NCBI GenBank assembly: GCA_028023455.1
Contig: JAQFVV010012573.1
Span: 1,918,815 to 1,982,814, forward strand
Length of the DNA: 64,000 nt
Source of the DNA: Epiperipatus broadwayi
Taxonomy: Eukaryota; Onychophora; Udeonychophora; Euonychophora; Peripatidae
Reading direction: 5' to 3'
Position 1 is the stretch's first letter, and every line of letters begins with the position of its first letter. A program made the position numbers and the translations under genes. Below, one piece after another: positions 35,702 through 48,564 of this stretch. The notes beneath the pieces were generated by a model. That model was not told where the DNA came from. It did not search any database and worked only from the letters and a program-made list of their open reading frames with translations.

Positions 35702-36008
35702 TTGGAATATTTCAAAACGTTAAGAAATATTACAGGAGTTATCAAATGAAAACAAAAAAGAAGGAATTCCGATTATTTTTTAAACAAAATCTAGATCATT
35801 TTTCAAAAGATTTCTTCATAAAGGTAAAAAGTGATAACAATGAATTAGAAAAAGTTAACAACAGCAAATACTTTGTTCAAATTATTAATACAGAAGGAAA
35901 CGTGATGATTAAAATTAATTATAGAATTAATCTTGGATGAAATGTTTTTGGTAGAAATAAACTAATATTAAAAATATATATTTATGTGTTTGAAAAGAAG
36001 TTTTTAAT
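35702..36008 (+). pseudogene. RTE LINE fragment (RT thumb region)
   Basis: Translation gives EILQELSNENKK, then NNELEKVNNSKYFVQIINTE, INYRINLG, a stop, and FGRNKLILK, then FEKKFL. This parallels residues about 757-853 of the RTE protein at 17.5-20.2 kb ([29 protein letters not shown]). The DNA of the two loci also aligns by eye. The flanks of the fragment are not RTE. It is an old, internally broken piece in the opposite orientation. Confidence 0.75.
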
Positions 36009-36011
36009 AGG

Positions 36012-36410
36012 GGGTACCCAAAATAATGGGAATTGTTATTTAATAAGTATTCCTGTTGTCATACATGCTGCTGCTGTTGCATACATCTTGTGGAGATACT
36101 TTTGCATCAATCTACCAAATTACATTACCACGTGAAATTGTTGTGCCTCGTATCACTTTTTTTTTTTTGTAAAATGAATTATGCATATTGTCAATTTTTT
36201 GTAATGGCTGAAAAGTTGGCATATGTGAAGTTCTATTTTCTTTTAGGGAAAACAGTTATAATTCTAAAAACGGATTTCGAAATAGCTGTTCTGAGAAATC
36301 ACAGATTTACAAATGATTTAAATAAAATTGTCAAATTCACTGTACCCCAAAAAAGCATTGCAAGTGAAATCCAATTCCAAGATAATGCTATTTTTTATTG
36401 ATGGAAATGA
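36012..36410 (+). pseudogene. possible mariner-like transposon remnant
   Basis: GGGGTACCCAAAATAATGGG at 36012 looks like a terminal repeat, and about 195 bases downstream an ATG opens MAEKLAYVKFYFLLGKTVI, similar in spacing to the first helix of mariner DNA-binding domains ('KF.FKLGKT'). The frame stops at 36401. No DD34D catalytic core or second terminal repeat was found, so the assignment is weak. Confidence 0.25.
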
Positions 36411-37689
36411 CATTTTTCTCTCAAAGGTAGTTTTTAACATTCAGACATTTTATCTATAAGTTTAGAACCATTTATGTGATATGGTTGTAGCAAAATAAAG
36501 AGTCAAATTTCACCACAACAATTCTTCTGCAAGCAATCTTGAGTAATTTTAATTAAATTCAACATGACCTAGCTTCTCTATCAATCATATTCACCCAAAC
36601 CATGTGACTTCTTTTTATTCTCTCAAATAAAAAATACCCCCTTTTTTGCTGACTTAGAAGTAGTGGGAAAAAATGATGCAGATTCATCTGTTTACTAGTT
36701 ATATTTTTGGGTTGCTCAAGTGCATTTATTATCGAGCACATTTTGGCTATTCTGATCTGGGGAGCATTTGTGGAGCATCCAGATTTCCTCAGTTTTATTT
36801 TCCAATTACATTTGTGGCTGCCCAACAAGAGCTTGAGTATTTATTCATAATCCATAAGAGATTTAGTCATAAAATAATAAATAGATAAGATTTAAATATT
36901 TGCTCAATGATTACAATTAATATGTTATTTTTGTGTATGTTAGTGTTGGATTAAATTCATTAATGACTCAATAGATAATAATTTTAATTTTGTATCTGTG
37001 CTTTGTTAAGATTTTGAATTTAGAGTTGGTTATCAAACTGTTTTCTGAAAAATAGGTGCAACAGTACAAGAATTGAAAAGTAACAGAGCTATAAAATATT
37101 TTATAAATAAAATATTTTGTAAATATGCTAGAAAGGGACAAGTAAATGCAAAGTATCAGATGAGAATGTTAAGGCTTGCCAGATAATAATAAAAGTGAGG
37201 ATTTATGCTTATTCTTTTAAATTCTAGCACCAAGTATGTGCTATATGTTAGTAAGATGCCAAGAGAATGTAATAAAGATTATCAAAACTTTTTTATGAAG
37301 CAGTTATAAAATAAATAGTAAAATATATTTAAAGTCAGCTTATTTTATTGAGTGTATTTATTTCCTAGTTATTTTGAAAAATGCATGGAAAACATTTATG
37401 CTCATTGTTTGGATTTATTGACAATAGCAGAACACAAAGTCTTTTGAGCATAGTGGAGAAATTTACACCATATTACACATGATATATGTTGAAAAAACAT
37501 ATATTAGTTTGGAATAATGATATTGTGAATAAGTAAATCAATCACTATTGAGAAATGATGCTATAAATTGAAATGTATATGAGTAGAAATCTAATTAAGC
37601 TATAGGGATCAACATATAAAACATAGTAGAGAAATAAGTTATTCATTTCATTTAGTCTAGGATGTTGAGTTGAGGAGGAAATTCATGTT
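36411..37689. other. AT-rich intergenic DNA
   Basis: Short frames on both strands (36559-36888) resemble no family I know. No repeat partner was seen. Confidence 0.45.
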
Positions 37690-38400
37690 CTTTTCTTTTT
37701 AAAATAAAATAATAAATATAAATATAAAATAACCCATGGAGAATGGAAAAGAATTAGATATGTTAGAACAGGAAATAGAAGTTAATTAACTCTGTCACAT
37801 CAAAAAATGATCAAAATGAATTTATAATAGCAATGTTGCAGAGTTTGATGAGTGAAATGAAACAAAGCAAAAAAGAATTTAAAAAGAGCCAGAAAAAATT
37901 ATCAAGAGATCTAATGAATAAGATCAATGAGAACCAAGAAAGTGCAAACAGAGTTGGATATTTAAGCAAGAATTGAAACAAAGACAAGAAGAGCTTAAAC
38001 TAAACAAAACTAAGGCCAGAAAACTTAATAATAAAAATAGAAGAGGATCAATATGAATTTAAAAAAATAGATTGAAGTAAGAGATCAAGTGTTTGCATAC
38101 AGAATTAGTTTATGAGATAAAAATGGGACAAAAGCAAATAAATGGTTTGAATGTTAAATTTAATGAACTAGGAAAAAAGATAGAAAAAAAACTCAAGATC
38201 AAATGCATCCCAAAATCAATAAATTAGAAGATAGAATAAAAAGACAGCAAAATTGGACATAAGTGATGGTAACTAAGATAGAAAAATATAGATTAGAATG
38301 CCAGAATAGGGATGAAATCTTAAGTACTAAGCTAAATGAATGTTAACAAATTATTGATAAAGAGATAGAGTACAGTATAAACAAGAACAAGAAATCAAAA
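37690..38400 (+). pseudogene. coiled-coil coding remnant, possibly an LTR-element gag
   Basis: Plus-strand frames give Lys/Glu/Gln-rich strings with heptad-like spacing: MENGKELDMLEQEIEVN at 37736, then MLQSLMSEMKQSKKEF and KKLSRDLMNKINENQE, then further Lys/Glu/Leu-rich pieces to 38400. Stops and shifts occur every 20-60 codons. Some gypsy and BEL gag proteins start with such coiled coils. No LTR or pol sequence adjoins it, so a decayed host coiled-coil gene is also possible. Confidence 0.3.
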
Positions 38401-39779
38401 GTTTAGGAACTAAGAGCAAGCATGAGCATTTAAATTTCAATACTAATTTAGATATGGTATAATCTAAAGTAAACAACCAGATTTCTTTAAAAGGGAATTC
38501 CATCACAAACTTAGATAATAATGATATATATAAAATTTTATCCATAGAAATAAAGCCTTTAAAATCTAAGTCAATTTATAAGTACCTTGACTGGGAACAT
38601 TAAAAATTTTCTTGATCACAAAGTAAGGTCAGTGATATGTGCTGGATTTATGAGAGTAGTAATTTGGAAAATATAGCTTATTGTGAGACTACAATCAAAA
38701 ATGTAAATTGTTATGGATATAATAATAAATATCCAATTTACAATAATGATCATATACATAAATTTTGTTTGGTACAAGTACTCTATATTTATTAGCAATA
38801 AAAGGATTGATTTTATTAATCAAATTTTGTTCAATCTATATAATATTATAGTTTTGTGTTACAAATATCCAGTTAGGATAAAAAAAAAAAAGAAGATATA
38901 TAATTGTACATAGCCATTAATTCCATTATTGTAGTGGTATAGTTTTGGTTAATCATAAGTTATTGATGGAAGGTTTAGTTAGTAGTAGTGACTTTATGTT
39001 GTTATTTAAAATTGTTTTATTTTATTTTTATTAAGGATGGGAATATGTGATATGCACAATCATCATTTATTATCATCCAATAGTATACAAATAAATAAAA
39101 GCCAAGTAGAAATCTTATGTTTAACAAATATAATTAAATTTTGAATGATGTAGAGTGAGTTAATGGTTTAATAAAATTAAAAATAAAATATTTTAACTCA
39201 TTTTGAATAATAACAATGACTTTATTAAGGTTAAAAAAAGAAAAATGTCGTGTTTTATGTTTTTTAAAGACTGTATTATTGTTGTTATTAGATAAACAAA
39301 ATATATATATATATATTTTTTCTTCAAAAATTTTCATTTTTTTTAAATCTATTTTCTTCAATAGACTGTGGATTTATGATAAAAATCATAGTATACTGTG
39401 ATAGATATCATGTAGAAGGGAACAAGCTCTCCTTGGTTGATATCTTTATAAATAAATGGAATGGATAACAACGAATGTTATGTTGACTACTCAAAGTCAT
39501 CACTAGATAACATTAATTATCAAAAAATGAAATAAATATTAGTGTATGTAATGCACAATGTAGAAAATACTTCCCTTACAAATAATAATGTCAAGATAAT
39601 ATGGAACATATTTATAAGAAAAACATGTTGTTTTTGTTTTATGCAAGTTAACAATTAAAAACTAACCATTTGATAAAAATAAATCATCATTTAATTATTG
39701 TTTCAAGATAAATATATAAAACTACAGTGCAAAACAAACAATAGCCTGGAACCTAAATACCAATACTTTATCATTAAAT
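38401..39779. other. AT-rich intergenic DNA
   Basis: No gene was recognised. Confidence 0.5.
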
Positions 39780-40330
39780 ACAACCTTGACTCCCTCCCCA
39801 CCAACTACTTTTTGCATTATTAATGTGGTTATTCTAGCATAGATCCTATGTGTGGTCTGTGCACAGTAGGAGATGAATCAATAGTTCATTTCGCTTGTTT
39901 GCCCAAAGCTCAAAACTATCCATGATTTCATTTCAACAAACATTAAAATAAATGTTAGCCTGGTAATATTTTTAAAAGATAGTCTCAATATGAAAACCCA
40001 TCCCATTATCAGGTTATCTATCTTCTTAAACTATGCCATATGGGCCATTAGATGCAGATTGGTGATAGAACATCCCCAATCAGATAAAATTCAATTCTTT
40101 ACATATACCCTTTAAAAAATGATAAAAAGAGATGAACTACTAGCCTCCTCAAAAATAGTTCAGGACACATGGAACCTCATTTCACTCCCCTCACAAGGAA
40201 ATTCAACTGCAATAATCAACATAAATAATACAACAGGGGCAAGCAATAATCACCAACCCTAGAAGTATACAAAAACTCCTCATCTGCAGGAGCATTACAA
40301 TATTCATCCGAATGGTAAAAGGTTAAAACA
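39780..40330 (+). pseudogene. LINE ORF2 C-terminal fragment
   Basis: DPMCGLCTVGDESIVHFACL near 39845-39905 is a C-X2-C...H...C zinc-ribbon motif like those at 12.5 and 33.5 kb. The following 400 bases are of matching, less AT-rich composition but full of stops. It ends near an A-rich stretch at 40430-40460. Confidence 0.5.
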
Positions 40331-40559
40331 CCAGACACTTCAGAGACTCACCATTAGAAAATGTTTGAAACACTATGTAAGGTAGCCTGGCCATCACAGG
40401 AATAAACATATGTGTATATCAAATTTAAAAATAAAAATTAAATTTCAAAAAAAAAATTTATATAAAACAAAACTCTAAGTAAATATTTATTACTTATATA
40501 AATTAAAAACAAACTAAAACCCAGAACTGAACTTTGTGATATACCATGATTAATTATTA

Positions 40560-41980
40560 TAAAAGAATTGGTAACATCAGAAATATTCATTGACTGTTTC
40601 CTAGTATTCAAATAATTTTAAGTCAAGAAGCAAAATGACCATGAAAAGCATATATAAATTTAAGTATTTTTTTTTATAAAATATGGAGCCAAATGCTTTA
40701 GATAAGTCTAAATGTAGAGTAACATTGTTGAGATCATTATCTAGAGTTGTGCACATGATTATAAAAGGCATCCTGTATACTTTTGTTAGAAACAAAACTA
40801 TACCGATAAGTAAAAATAAAAAATTTTCTTTAGCTGTCATTTCCAACAGTTTAAAAATCACAAAAATATTATAGATTGGTCTACAATTATCAAAAAAATA
40901 AGGGATTATCCTTTTCAAACGTACATGTAATAATATTAAATTTTAATGTGTGTGAAGATTTATATAAACAGTGTGTATGTCAAAACGGTGGCTGGGTTAG
41001 TTTGTTGGCATGTAATTTATCAGAAATAGGAGAAGTAGTAAAAACTTCAGGACAAAAACAGGTATAAAAATAGATTTATTTTTTTAAGAATCTTATCTAG
41101 TATTTATATACCATCAAGCAGCATATACAAAAATAAAACATTAAACAAATCAGCAACATATTTTTCATTATTTAAAATTCTCAACAAATTACCATTATAT
41201 TTTATAAATTTAAATTTATTTGACAAAGGTTTTTTTATTAAAGGATTAATTAATTTCCATTTCAATGAAATATTTTTATTATTAAATATATTTTTAATAA
41301 TATTAGAATTTTCATTCCCTAATATATTTAATTTCAGTATTTATTTATTTATTTTTAATTTACTAAATTTCCATCCAAAAATTTTAAATAATTTCTTGAT
41401 TTAATCTTTTTTTACTAAATTATCATTTATTCATGTTGGGCATCTTCTGATGTTGCTTTGCAGTTTAATACAAAACATTGATTTTGTAATTAAAAATATA
41501 CAACTGTCCTGAAGTTTTAAAATGCAGAAACAACATCATCCAAAGCAAAATATTGTCCCAATTCTCATTAGATAATAACATTTTTAGTTTATTATAATAT
41601 ATTAGCATATGGATAAATAATTTACATGTTGCCAATAAATAAATAATTTTATTACAGTTGCAAAGTGGTTCAAAAAAGTAAAAATTAATTCATAGTTTAG
41701 AAGCTGGATTAATGTCATAAATAAATGATCCAATATAGATTGATAAGAATGAGTTATATGTGTAGGCAAAAAGACATCTTGATAAAAACTATAACTATCG
41801 GTATGTTAAATAGTGTAGTCGGTCCATGTAGATTATCATCTAAATATATATTCATGTTAACCATAAATAATAATATAAATCAGATAACAATATATCAAGT
41901 TCAGCTATAAAAGTTATAACGATATTCCTACACCATTTATATAAAACAACAACGTAAAAATAAACAAAAAAAAAACAAAC
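40560..41980 (-). pseudogene. CR1/jockey-like LINE remnant (endonuclease to RT)
   Basis: Reading leftward, 41960-41690 has a decayed endonuclease end with PTHITHSYQSILDHLF, the 'PTRIT..S.TLIDHIF' block. The linker follows near 41420-41110 (NIFNNKNISLKWKLINPL, then NNEKYVADLFNVL). The RT start at 40918-40601 has PYFFDNCRPIYNIF and KLLEM ('P..NYRPIS....SKLLE'), then HLDLSKAFGSI (motif A, with the second D-region altered). The rest of the palm is lost before 40560. Many stops show it is old. The domain order and motif wording fit the CR1/jockey group rather than RTE. Confidence 0.65.
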
Positions 41981-42889
41981 AAAAAAAACCTCAAGATTAA
42001 CTGCAATACATTCTGTGTGAAAAATATTAGAATATTTTCAATTAATATCTTTTTTTTATTAAATTCATTACATTTCCTGATAAGAAAGAATGCTTGAATA
42101 TAATTCGAACTTATAAAAATGCTGTTCCTCTATCAAAATGCTAAGATTTAGTTACAATTATTTTATCAAAAACCCCATAAAAAACTCAAGTAAGACAAAG
42201 TTTCTTTTTGAGAAATCATGCCTTATTTTAGCAACTAAATATCATAAAACTATTATTCACATTTTATTTTTATTTTTAAAATATGAAGAATTGAAATCAT
42301 TCCTAAATAAATTACATCATTGTGTATAAAAGCCAAATCTTTGGGTTCTCACATCTTTGCCTAACTAACCATAAAAGATGCCTGGTCTATAAAGTAATAT
42401 GATGATATATATAAATATATTGATCACTTCAGTTTAATAAAATGTTAGAAACTATATAACAGATTTTGTTTTCATCAAAAGCAATTTAAATGAATAATTA
42501 TAAAACTTTGAATATTTTATTTGTATTTTTTAAAAAACAAATTCAGCATTATTAATAGAAAAAGATTTTAATATTAAGGTCTTTTCCTATTTTTGTCATA
42601 ACTGTCAATAAATTTCAGTTTAATGTTAAGAATTTTCTTATATTTCGATTTTATAATCATTTCATAGCTTCAGTTTTGCCTTTCAATGAAGAGAACATGA
42701 ATTTTGTAAATAAATTAATTCTTAATTATTTTTGTCAACGCTTTTGAAACAATGCCTGCCTGAAGCTTCCTAATTAAAAATTCTATGTAGCAATATGTAT
42801 AACTGAAAGTAATTTTAATTTTTCTAAAATATATAACAAAATCAAATTTAAAGAATTGCTATTAATTATGGTAGAGGGTAATGTGTTAT
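41981..42889. other. AT-rich intergenic DNA
   Basis: It may include further decayed 5' sequence of the adjacent LINE, but no motif was readable. Confidence 0.4.
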
Positions 42890-43188
42890 CCTCATATTGA
42901 TGGTCTTTACAAATATTGCATCTTCACATTTTCTTCTCTGGTGGATAGAATGGATCTAGATTTTATTACATATAATAGCAAAGAATAGAAAGATAAAGGC
43001 CACATAATTACAACAATCCTATTTAAAATGTCAAAAATTTAACTTAAGTGAAGATGATAGTAAATGGACAGTTGAAATTTTAAACTGAATATAGCAGGCT
43101 AATTTTTCAGTGGATAATTTTGTATGGCTTGCAAATGATATTATAAATATCCAAATGACCCTTGTAAAAAAAAGTTTACCCACCCCTG
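42890..43188. mobile_element. hAT-type transposon right end
   Basis: The segment ends at 43188 with AAAGTTTACCCACCCCTG, whose complement CAGGGGTGGGTAAACTTT is a classic hAT terminal inverted repeat. The preceding text (TGGCTTGCAAATGATATTAT and CCAAATGACCCTTG) is also typical just inside hAT ends. The 8 bases beyond are GTATATAG. No left terminal repeat or matching 8-bp duplication was found, so the element is truncated. No transposase is present. Confidence 0.65.
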
Positions 43189-44859
43189 GTATATAGTGCA
43201 TTTTTTCTAATATTCTGTATCAAAATAATAATATTTTAAAAACTAAAAAAACTTATTACTTGTGACTGAAAGTTATCTTTCTAAAAAAAAAAAAGCTTGA
43301 AATCTTAAGAAAAAGATAACTCTAATTAATAAATGTCAGCTTGCTCCTGCTTGCTACTCTCATATCACAGTTTTTTTTTTATTATTTTAAGCTATATCTT
43401 CAACTTTAATGTTTTGGTCTTAATTATAATCAAGTTTTTTTTTTTGTATTAAGACATTATTATTCAGATTGTAAAGTTCAATATAGAAACTGTCTGATGC
43501 CTTTTTCTGCATCTTAATACAATTTCATTTTTATAGTTGCTTCATTACAATAACTAATTAACTATGTATTGCTATCTTAAAAAAATTATGTTGTTTAGAA
43601 ATTTTTCTGTGATTTGCAAAAAAAAAGCCATAGAATTAATTAAATTCATAAGCATGTTGCGTTAATCATTTTACAACATAATCCTTTAATTTATATACTT
43701 AGTTGACTGTAGTGTTTAAGATACTTCAAAAGATAATATTTTAAAGTAAGATGAAGTTAGTAATTATAAATATTTGCTAAGAAGCAAAAATTAATTTTAA
43801 ACTCGTTTAGTCTCTATTAGCTCTCAATTAGCTCAAAATAAATACAATTCATAAGTGATCTCATCAAATTTTAATTATACTTGAAGCAGATCCTGATAGT
43901 ATATGGATATATTTCATTTAATGTAGTAAAAATGATTTAATAGTAAATACTAAGTGTCATAGGCAGTATATTTATGTAATTGCAGTTTGTTCTTTTATAA
44001 TAAAAAAAGCATTTAATTTTTAAATTATACTAATAAATATATTAAAAGAGATCTGTCAGTCAAAAATTATACTAATAAATATAAAAGATACATTTGCTAT
44101 ATCTTATGAACTTAAATCATTAATAATTAATATTAAAATCTATAATTAAATTAATGATCATTATTTTTTCTTTCATAGACTAAGTTGTTGTTTTTTTTAA
44201 ATCATAAACGGTCTTTAATTACTTAAATTAGTATAGGTCTGATTACATTGAGCCTTTCGTGTTCTTGGTCGACTTTCTGCATTAATTACACAATTGGACG
44301 ACTGTGTGGTTGATAAACAACATTTACTTTAATTACATGTACTATAATTTTTAAATCTTTTTTTTTAGTTTTTGTTTCTCCCCCAATTTAGAATGGTCAT
44401 AGTCCATATTCACGGATTCTTTATTTGTAACAAGACCAAGTCACAACTTTTCATACTAGTGGAAAATCGGTCATCAAATGTTTGTTGCTTGTTGTGCCGT
44501 TACATAATTTGTTCTCGTGTCTAACTTCACTACATTGTTAAATTGCAAACATAAACACAATTGCGCGTGCATACACACATATATATATACCTGTAATGTG
44601 TTTATAAATAATTTTAGTAATATTTATGTATACCGTTAATATCTAAACACACATAAATCTATATTGTATATTCATATTCGTGCAATGTAACAATTTTATT
44701 TGATTTATTTTGATTGAAATATGCAAATATTTATTTTTAAATATTCAATTAAATAGTAATTTAAGTTTACTAAGCAATCATTTAAAATGTTCTTATTATA
44801 GACATTTTTCTGCGTGCTTGCTATCAAAAATATGAAACTATCACATTAATTTTGATAGG
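43189..44859. other. AT-rich intergenic DNA, more complex after 44200
   Basis: No gene was recognised. The interval 44230-44540 is somewhat GC-richer and non-repetitive and may belong with the candidate regulatory patch that follows. Confidence 0.4.
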
Positions 44860-45150
44860 TCTTCTCGACTGTTTGCCGCCTGTCATCGGATTTCTCAGTT
44901 TGACTTTATGCTAATTGTTTTAAATATTCATGAAGCAAAGTGTCTTATAAATCCAAGTTAGTGATAACATCATGGACACGTGCGCCAGCTTAAACCCAGC
45001 GGCAGCAGCAATATTCTGGAATGCAATATGACCTTTGACTCAACCTCCAACCTTCACTATGCAAATCAGGAGGAAAAACTTTTAGAGAATTTTGTATACC
45101 TCCGGCCATACCCGTCCCTGAGTAAAGTCACGTGTTATGAAAGTTTTTTT
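44860..45150. promoter_or_regulatory. candidate cis-regulatory or conserved non-coding element
   Basis: The patch is GC-richer and non-repetitive within AT-rich DNA. It contains TGACCTTTGACTC (45029-45041), a DR1-like nuclear-receptor site on the other strand (GAGTCA-A-AGGTCA), an exact octamer ATGCAAAT (45059-45066), and CACGTG E-boxes at 44977-44982 and 45129-45134. A 60-70-codon plus frame (RQLKPSGSSNILECNM onward, from 44980) crosses it with no ATG and stops just upstream, so coding is a weaker alternative. No CAGE-type initiator or TATA box was identified with confidence. Confidence 0.35.
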
Positions 45151-45855
45151 TTTTTAATAATAATTATCAATATTATTATTTCATTTTTAAGTAGATATAC
45201 AAAGATGTCTACGTTTGTATGCATTAAATTATATAATGCATATATTCAGTTTATTTAATGGCTTAAAAACTGAACATTTTATTAAGCCTGAAAAAATAAA
45301 ATCCGTAGAATAGTTGGATATATATTTGATCCTCTATTGGCTATTTTAGAAAAATTTAAAAATTCATTCGCCTAGAGAGAATTGTTTTTTTTTTTTTCGA
45401 AAACATTTTAAAATAAAAATTTTTCTCCGACTGTACAAATATTTGGTATTTGCGTATTTATATAAAGAAAGAAAAAGGATAGTACAATAATTGAACTAAT
45501 TTTAGTTCTACTTATGTGTCTTGCGATTATTATATAAGTATGTGAACAGTTAATTAGCTAATCACTTTTTTTGGAAACAGAACATTTACCTTCTATCAAA
45601 AAACATTGCGAATTTTCAGAAAACTTATAAGTCTTTAAAGAGTAAATATTTATTTGGTTAATTATCTAATATTTGTTTGATAAATAAAAAGCTAGCAATT
45701 TTTGGATAGAAGATAAAAAATCCCTAAGATAATTTAATTATTCCGCTGATTCTAAAAATAAATCATGAAAGAAATGTAATGTAACCACAACTAATGAAAG
45801 AGCTGTCATAGATCTAAGGCGATATATTATACAATCGTATGTAAATAATTATATA
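45151..45855. other. AT-rich intergenic DNA
   Basis: No feature was recognised. Confidence 0.5.
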
Positions 45856-45857
45856 AG

Positions 45858-45940
45858 CTTAGTGATGCAGTGTTGGTACATTTTCCTTTAATGTTTATTT
45901 CCTGGGTTCGAACCTGGATCAGATAAAACAAAATTTAGGT
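45858..45940 (+). repeat. tRNA-like (SINE head) remnant
   Basis: GGGTTCGAACCTGG near 45905-45918 is a perfect Pol III B-box core. A degenerate A-box-like string (AGTGATGCAGTGTTGG) lies about 40 bases upstream. A clean cloverleaf cannot be folded by eye, so a functional tRNA gene is unlikely; a SINE head is more plausible. Confidence 0.35.
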
Positions 45941-46355
45941 CAAGTTCTAATCAGAGACAGTTTAATTCACCATTCAATACAAAAATAGCTGAACAGCGTT
46001 AAGCTGCTTAATGTAGAACAAAGGATTTTTTATCAGTACAAGGCTTGTTATCTTTCAGGCAGTGAGGACTTTACTTTTTTCCATTCTTATATAAATCCTA
46101 GTTTAAAATGTCTACATACTAATTTTCTAATTTGTATTGCATGTTTAGCCAGATTAATTATTTGCTGGTTACCGAATAAAAAATTATAATTATATTGTGA
46201 AAAATTATTTTACTTAGCCAAGATTTGAGGCAAGTCTTGTCAGAAAGATGTGCTATTGTTGCAATCATTCAATATTCATCAATAAGCAGATATCTAGCTA
46301 ATTTCAAGTAGAGAGTAAAGCAAAAATAGAAAAAATAAAAAAATTCCTCACTAGT
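45941..46355. other. AT-rich DNA before the LTR element
   Basis: No feature was recognised. Confidence 0.5.
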
Positions 46356-46690
46356 TGTGGTGTGTGCTACTTCTTGTGAACCCTTTAAAAAATAAACATG
46401 ACATTCTTATCCATTAAAAAGGAAATCATTATCATTGGACCATATATGTAATCATACAAAACAATTGAAATAATGGGGAATTAGCATATTCTTTGTGGTC
46501 CTTTTCTTTTCTTATTTAGAAGGAAACATGCTGCCTCATACTCTTTTGATCTGTCTACAAACTCAAGAATAAATATGCAGTTTAGAAGATGGCATGTTTT
46601 TGTTGTTAATTATATATTGTAATCAAACTCAATAATTGATATGAGAAGTTAACATATTTTTATGCATATTTTTGTGTATAATAAATAAAT
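46356..46690 (+). repeat. 5' LTR
   Basis: It begins TGTGGTGTGTGC. Shared text with the 3' LTR includes TTTAAAAAATAAACAT, ATGCAGTTTAGAAGA, ATATATTGTAAT, GAAGTTAACATAT and TGTATAATAAAT. Divergence is high by eye, so insertion is ancient. The exact 3' boundary and primer-binding site are uncertain. Confidence 0.7.
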
Positions 46691-46989
46691 TGGCAATAAG
46701 GATGGGGTCGATTTGTTCAGATGGATCATGTATTTTCACAAGTGATTCAGCATCTAAAGTAAATTAATGAATTCATGTCAAGAAATGGTTTTGCAGTTAG
46801 TTTTTTTAAATAATGGTTTGAATGGGATCTTTTGAAAAATTGAATCTAACCTGCTCAAAAATTTGGCTAATGGATTTGGATAAACCAAATTTTTACATGG
46901 ATACCATGAAATTAAACCTAAACTAAAGTTGGCCATGCTTATGAGTGTGTGTCTGTATGGTATCTACTCACAATGTTCTTATGATACAA

Positions 46990-47520
46990 GAAGCACCACT
47001 ACATTCTTCTAAATTAATATTTTATAAGGCTAGACAATTTCTAAACACTTATTTTATGCCAAATTCTCTAGTAATAATGTAAAGATATAAATTTAATCTA
47101 CACAATCAGAAAGCTGATGAGAATATGGCAACATGCACTTACATTGCAAAAGAAGGTATTAACCTGTGATTTTGGAACATTCTTCAAAGAAGCTATTATA
47201 GATCCATTTACATTTAATGAAGGATCATACATTAAGAGTCAGATTGTTGATGAACTTCAATATTATGTTCAATACTATACTCCAAGTGATCTTGAGGGGA
47301 AAAATGCTCAATAATTTTAGTGCAAATGCATAAGTAACAACAAAAAATTTAGACCAATTGATGGTCAGCAATCACATCACATAAGAAAAAGGTCAAGCGA
47401 TTGAAAAGAAATACAACTGCTATGATTACAAGGAAAATTATTTAGCCAATGTCTGTATATTTATAATGGCTGTCATTATTGTCAACCTATTGGACATACT
47501 AAACTTATCTGATTTGCAAA
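46990..47520 (+). pseudogene. gypsy gag remnant with CCHC knuckle
   Basis: The 65-codon frame 47117-47314 and shifted continuations read like a capsid region (DFGTFFKEAIIDPFTF, DELQYYVQYYTPSDLEG). A nucleocapsid knuckle CHYCQPIGHTKLI lies at 47471-47509, with a stop exactly where the last Cys of CX2CX4HX4C should be. Gag would form the particle that packages element RNA. Confidence 0.5.
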
Positions 47521-47659
47521 AAAAAGACAGAATAGTGAATGGTTGATCTAATAAACAAAAATATCAATTAAGCTGCAAATGTGTACAGCTAATAAAGAAC
47601 ACCACCAATCAAGTCACAAAAGAATTAAATCTGAATGTACTTAATAAACAAACTGTTCC

Positions 47660-48540
47660 CACCTTTAAAAAAACAAATTATTATTAATGGTAATTCTTTG
47701 GCAATGGAGATTAATTCTGGCTAAATCATCTTTAATATCTTAATATTGGGAAACAATAACTAAAAATCAAAAGACCAATTTGAAATTTGCTGCAAAATGA
47801 ATTCATAATTATCAAAGCAAAGTAACTGATTACACTTTTGGAGGAAACTAAATTCAATATCCAGAAAAAAACTAAACATATACAATTCCATGAGAGGATA
47901 CAGTAAATTAATTGAACAAAACAAGTTTAAACCAACACCATACTTACTAATCAATGTGAATTGAGTAAGTTGTGATATATTAAATTTTAAACATCAACAT
48001 GCTAAAGATTTTGAAGCTGGTTTGAAATGTTATCAAAAACTATCCATTTTATTATTTTTAGATAACATGTCAAACCAACCAGCTATCATTGTTTACCAGT
48101 ACCTTTTCTTTAAGAATTAAAATTTCAGAAAAGTTGGATAAGCTGTAATCTGAAACAGGTGTTGAGCAATATCTTATTTTGCACCCATCATTAAAAACAA
48201 TGGATAAAAATTATGGAGATTATCTCTGGATATTATGTAGAGCTTTATATTTTGATAACTACTCCCCTTCATAGGTTAAAAAATATTTTGTACTTTAGCT
48301 GAAGATATTTACTCTAAAATAGACCTTATATATGCTTATCTTCAACTGTTAGTAAACAATGAAGCTTTCAGAGTACTATAAATTATAGGTCATAAGAGAC
48401 TTTATAGAGTTACTCTTTTCTATTTGGTATTTCAATGGCTACAGCCATATTTGAATGGCTTGTTAATTATTTATTAGCTGGATATCTTGTATCATCCCAT
48501 ACTTTAATTTTTTCTTCTTGTGGCCCAAAGTAAAAAGAAC
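47660..48540 (+). pseudogene. gypsy protease and RT (first half) remnant
   Basis: Near 47680-47725 the translation INGNSLAMEINSG fits the aspartic protease active-site region, with Asn where Asp is usual. RT text appears at 48300-48450: LIYAYLQLLVNNEAF and HKRLYRVT, parallel to the 'DLSQAYLQL' and 'HKGLYR' blocks of gypsy RTs. Stops are frequent. The catalytic YXDD region falls at the nested insertion and is not readable. Confidence 0.6.
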
Positions 48541-48564
48541 TCTTATAATTTAGTAAAATGTTTT

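Noticed and set aside
45858-45940. functional tRNA gene
   Set aside because: Only the B box is convincing; acceptor and D arms cannot be folded, so it is listed as a SINE-like remnant.
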